This document shows positions 6,041 through 6,089 of a DNA stretch of 6,089 bases, piece after piece. The DNA lies in the NCBI GenBank assembly GCA_002317305.1, contig DCIZ01000150.1, forward strand, positions 17,574 through 23,662, written 5' to 3'. Under the pieces are notes generated by a model. The model saw nothing but the letters and a program-made list of their open reading frames with translations, was not told the origin of the DNA and did no database searches. Source of the DNA: Campylobacter sp. UBA1713 (lineage in GTDB: Bacteria; Campylobacterota; Campylobacteria; Campylobacterales; Campylobacteraceae). A program made the position numbers and the translations under genes. Each line of letters starts with the position of its first letter. Within the stretch, counting starts at the first letter, position 1.

Positions 6041-6068
6041 GGGGTCGCAGGGGCGAAAGCCCCCGTCC
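6041..6068 (+). repeat. dispersed repeat, copy downstream of dnaE
   Basis: It begins GGGGTCGCAGGGGCGAAAGC and continues CCCCGTCC, matching the reverse complement of 1855-1882 at 27 of 28 positions. Here the stem around the GAAA tetraloop is 5 bp (GGGGC/GCCCC). Similarity to the upstream copy appears to continue with small gaps through CCGTCCCGCCA, near 6079, matching the flank of the 1797-1851 hairpin. The element may therefore continue beyond the window edge. Confidence 0.85.
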
Positions 6069-6089
6069 ACCGTCCCGCCACCGTTTTTC

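Noticed and set aside
6050..6064. GGGGC-GAAA-GCCCC hairpin as the dnaE transcription terminator
   Set aside because: The stem is good but it is followed by CGTCCACCG rather than a T run. The only nearby T run (6084-6088) is 20 nt further on.

Overview
The window most likely comes from a member of the Campylobacterota (Epsilonproteobacteria), probably one of the Campylobacter species with moderate GC content. This is inferred from AAATTT-rich coding sequence, a T/A-rich intergenic region with a clear TATAAT-type -10 box and no recognisable -35, and the character of the two proteins. The species cannot be fixed from this sequence alone.

There are two complete, divergently oriented genes. On the minus strand, 169-1590 encodes threonine synthase (ThrC, 473 aa), the last step of threonine biosynthesis. 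On the plus strand, 1908-5930 encodes the replicative DNA polymerase III alpha subunit (DnaE, 1340 aa). The two share a 317-nt intergenic region (1591-1907) that holds a promoter for each gene and, on the dnaE side, a highly structured leader. I see no functional link between the two genes beyond adjacency.

The core of DnaE is conventional: a PHP domain with its metal ligands intact, the palm with three catalytic aspartates, fingers, helix-hairpin-helix and an OB fold. Its C-terminal part is unusual. A second OB-like segment follows the first, and then a glycine-rich FGGG/SGGFGGG linker of about 34 residues joins it to the C-terminal domain. The protein is about 140-180 residues longer than the DnaE sizes I remember for C. 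jejuni and E. coli.

The non-coding DNA is the other notable part. Around dnaE it is built largely of repeat modules. A 28-bp sequence beginning GGGGTCGCAGGGGCGAAAGC occurs in inverted orientation on the two sides of dnaE with 27/28 identity, and a shorter degenerate copy lies just after thrC. The dnaE leader also has a 21-bp perfect-to-wobble hairpin. The dnaE 3' flank has two arrays of a CGGARAA-like heptamer facing each other across a small hairpin. These look like dispersed palindromic repeats rather than genes. I found no tRNA, rRNA, CRISPR array or recognisable IS transposase.
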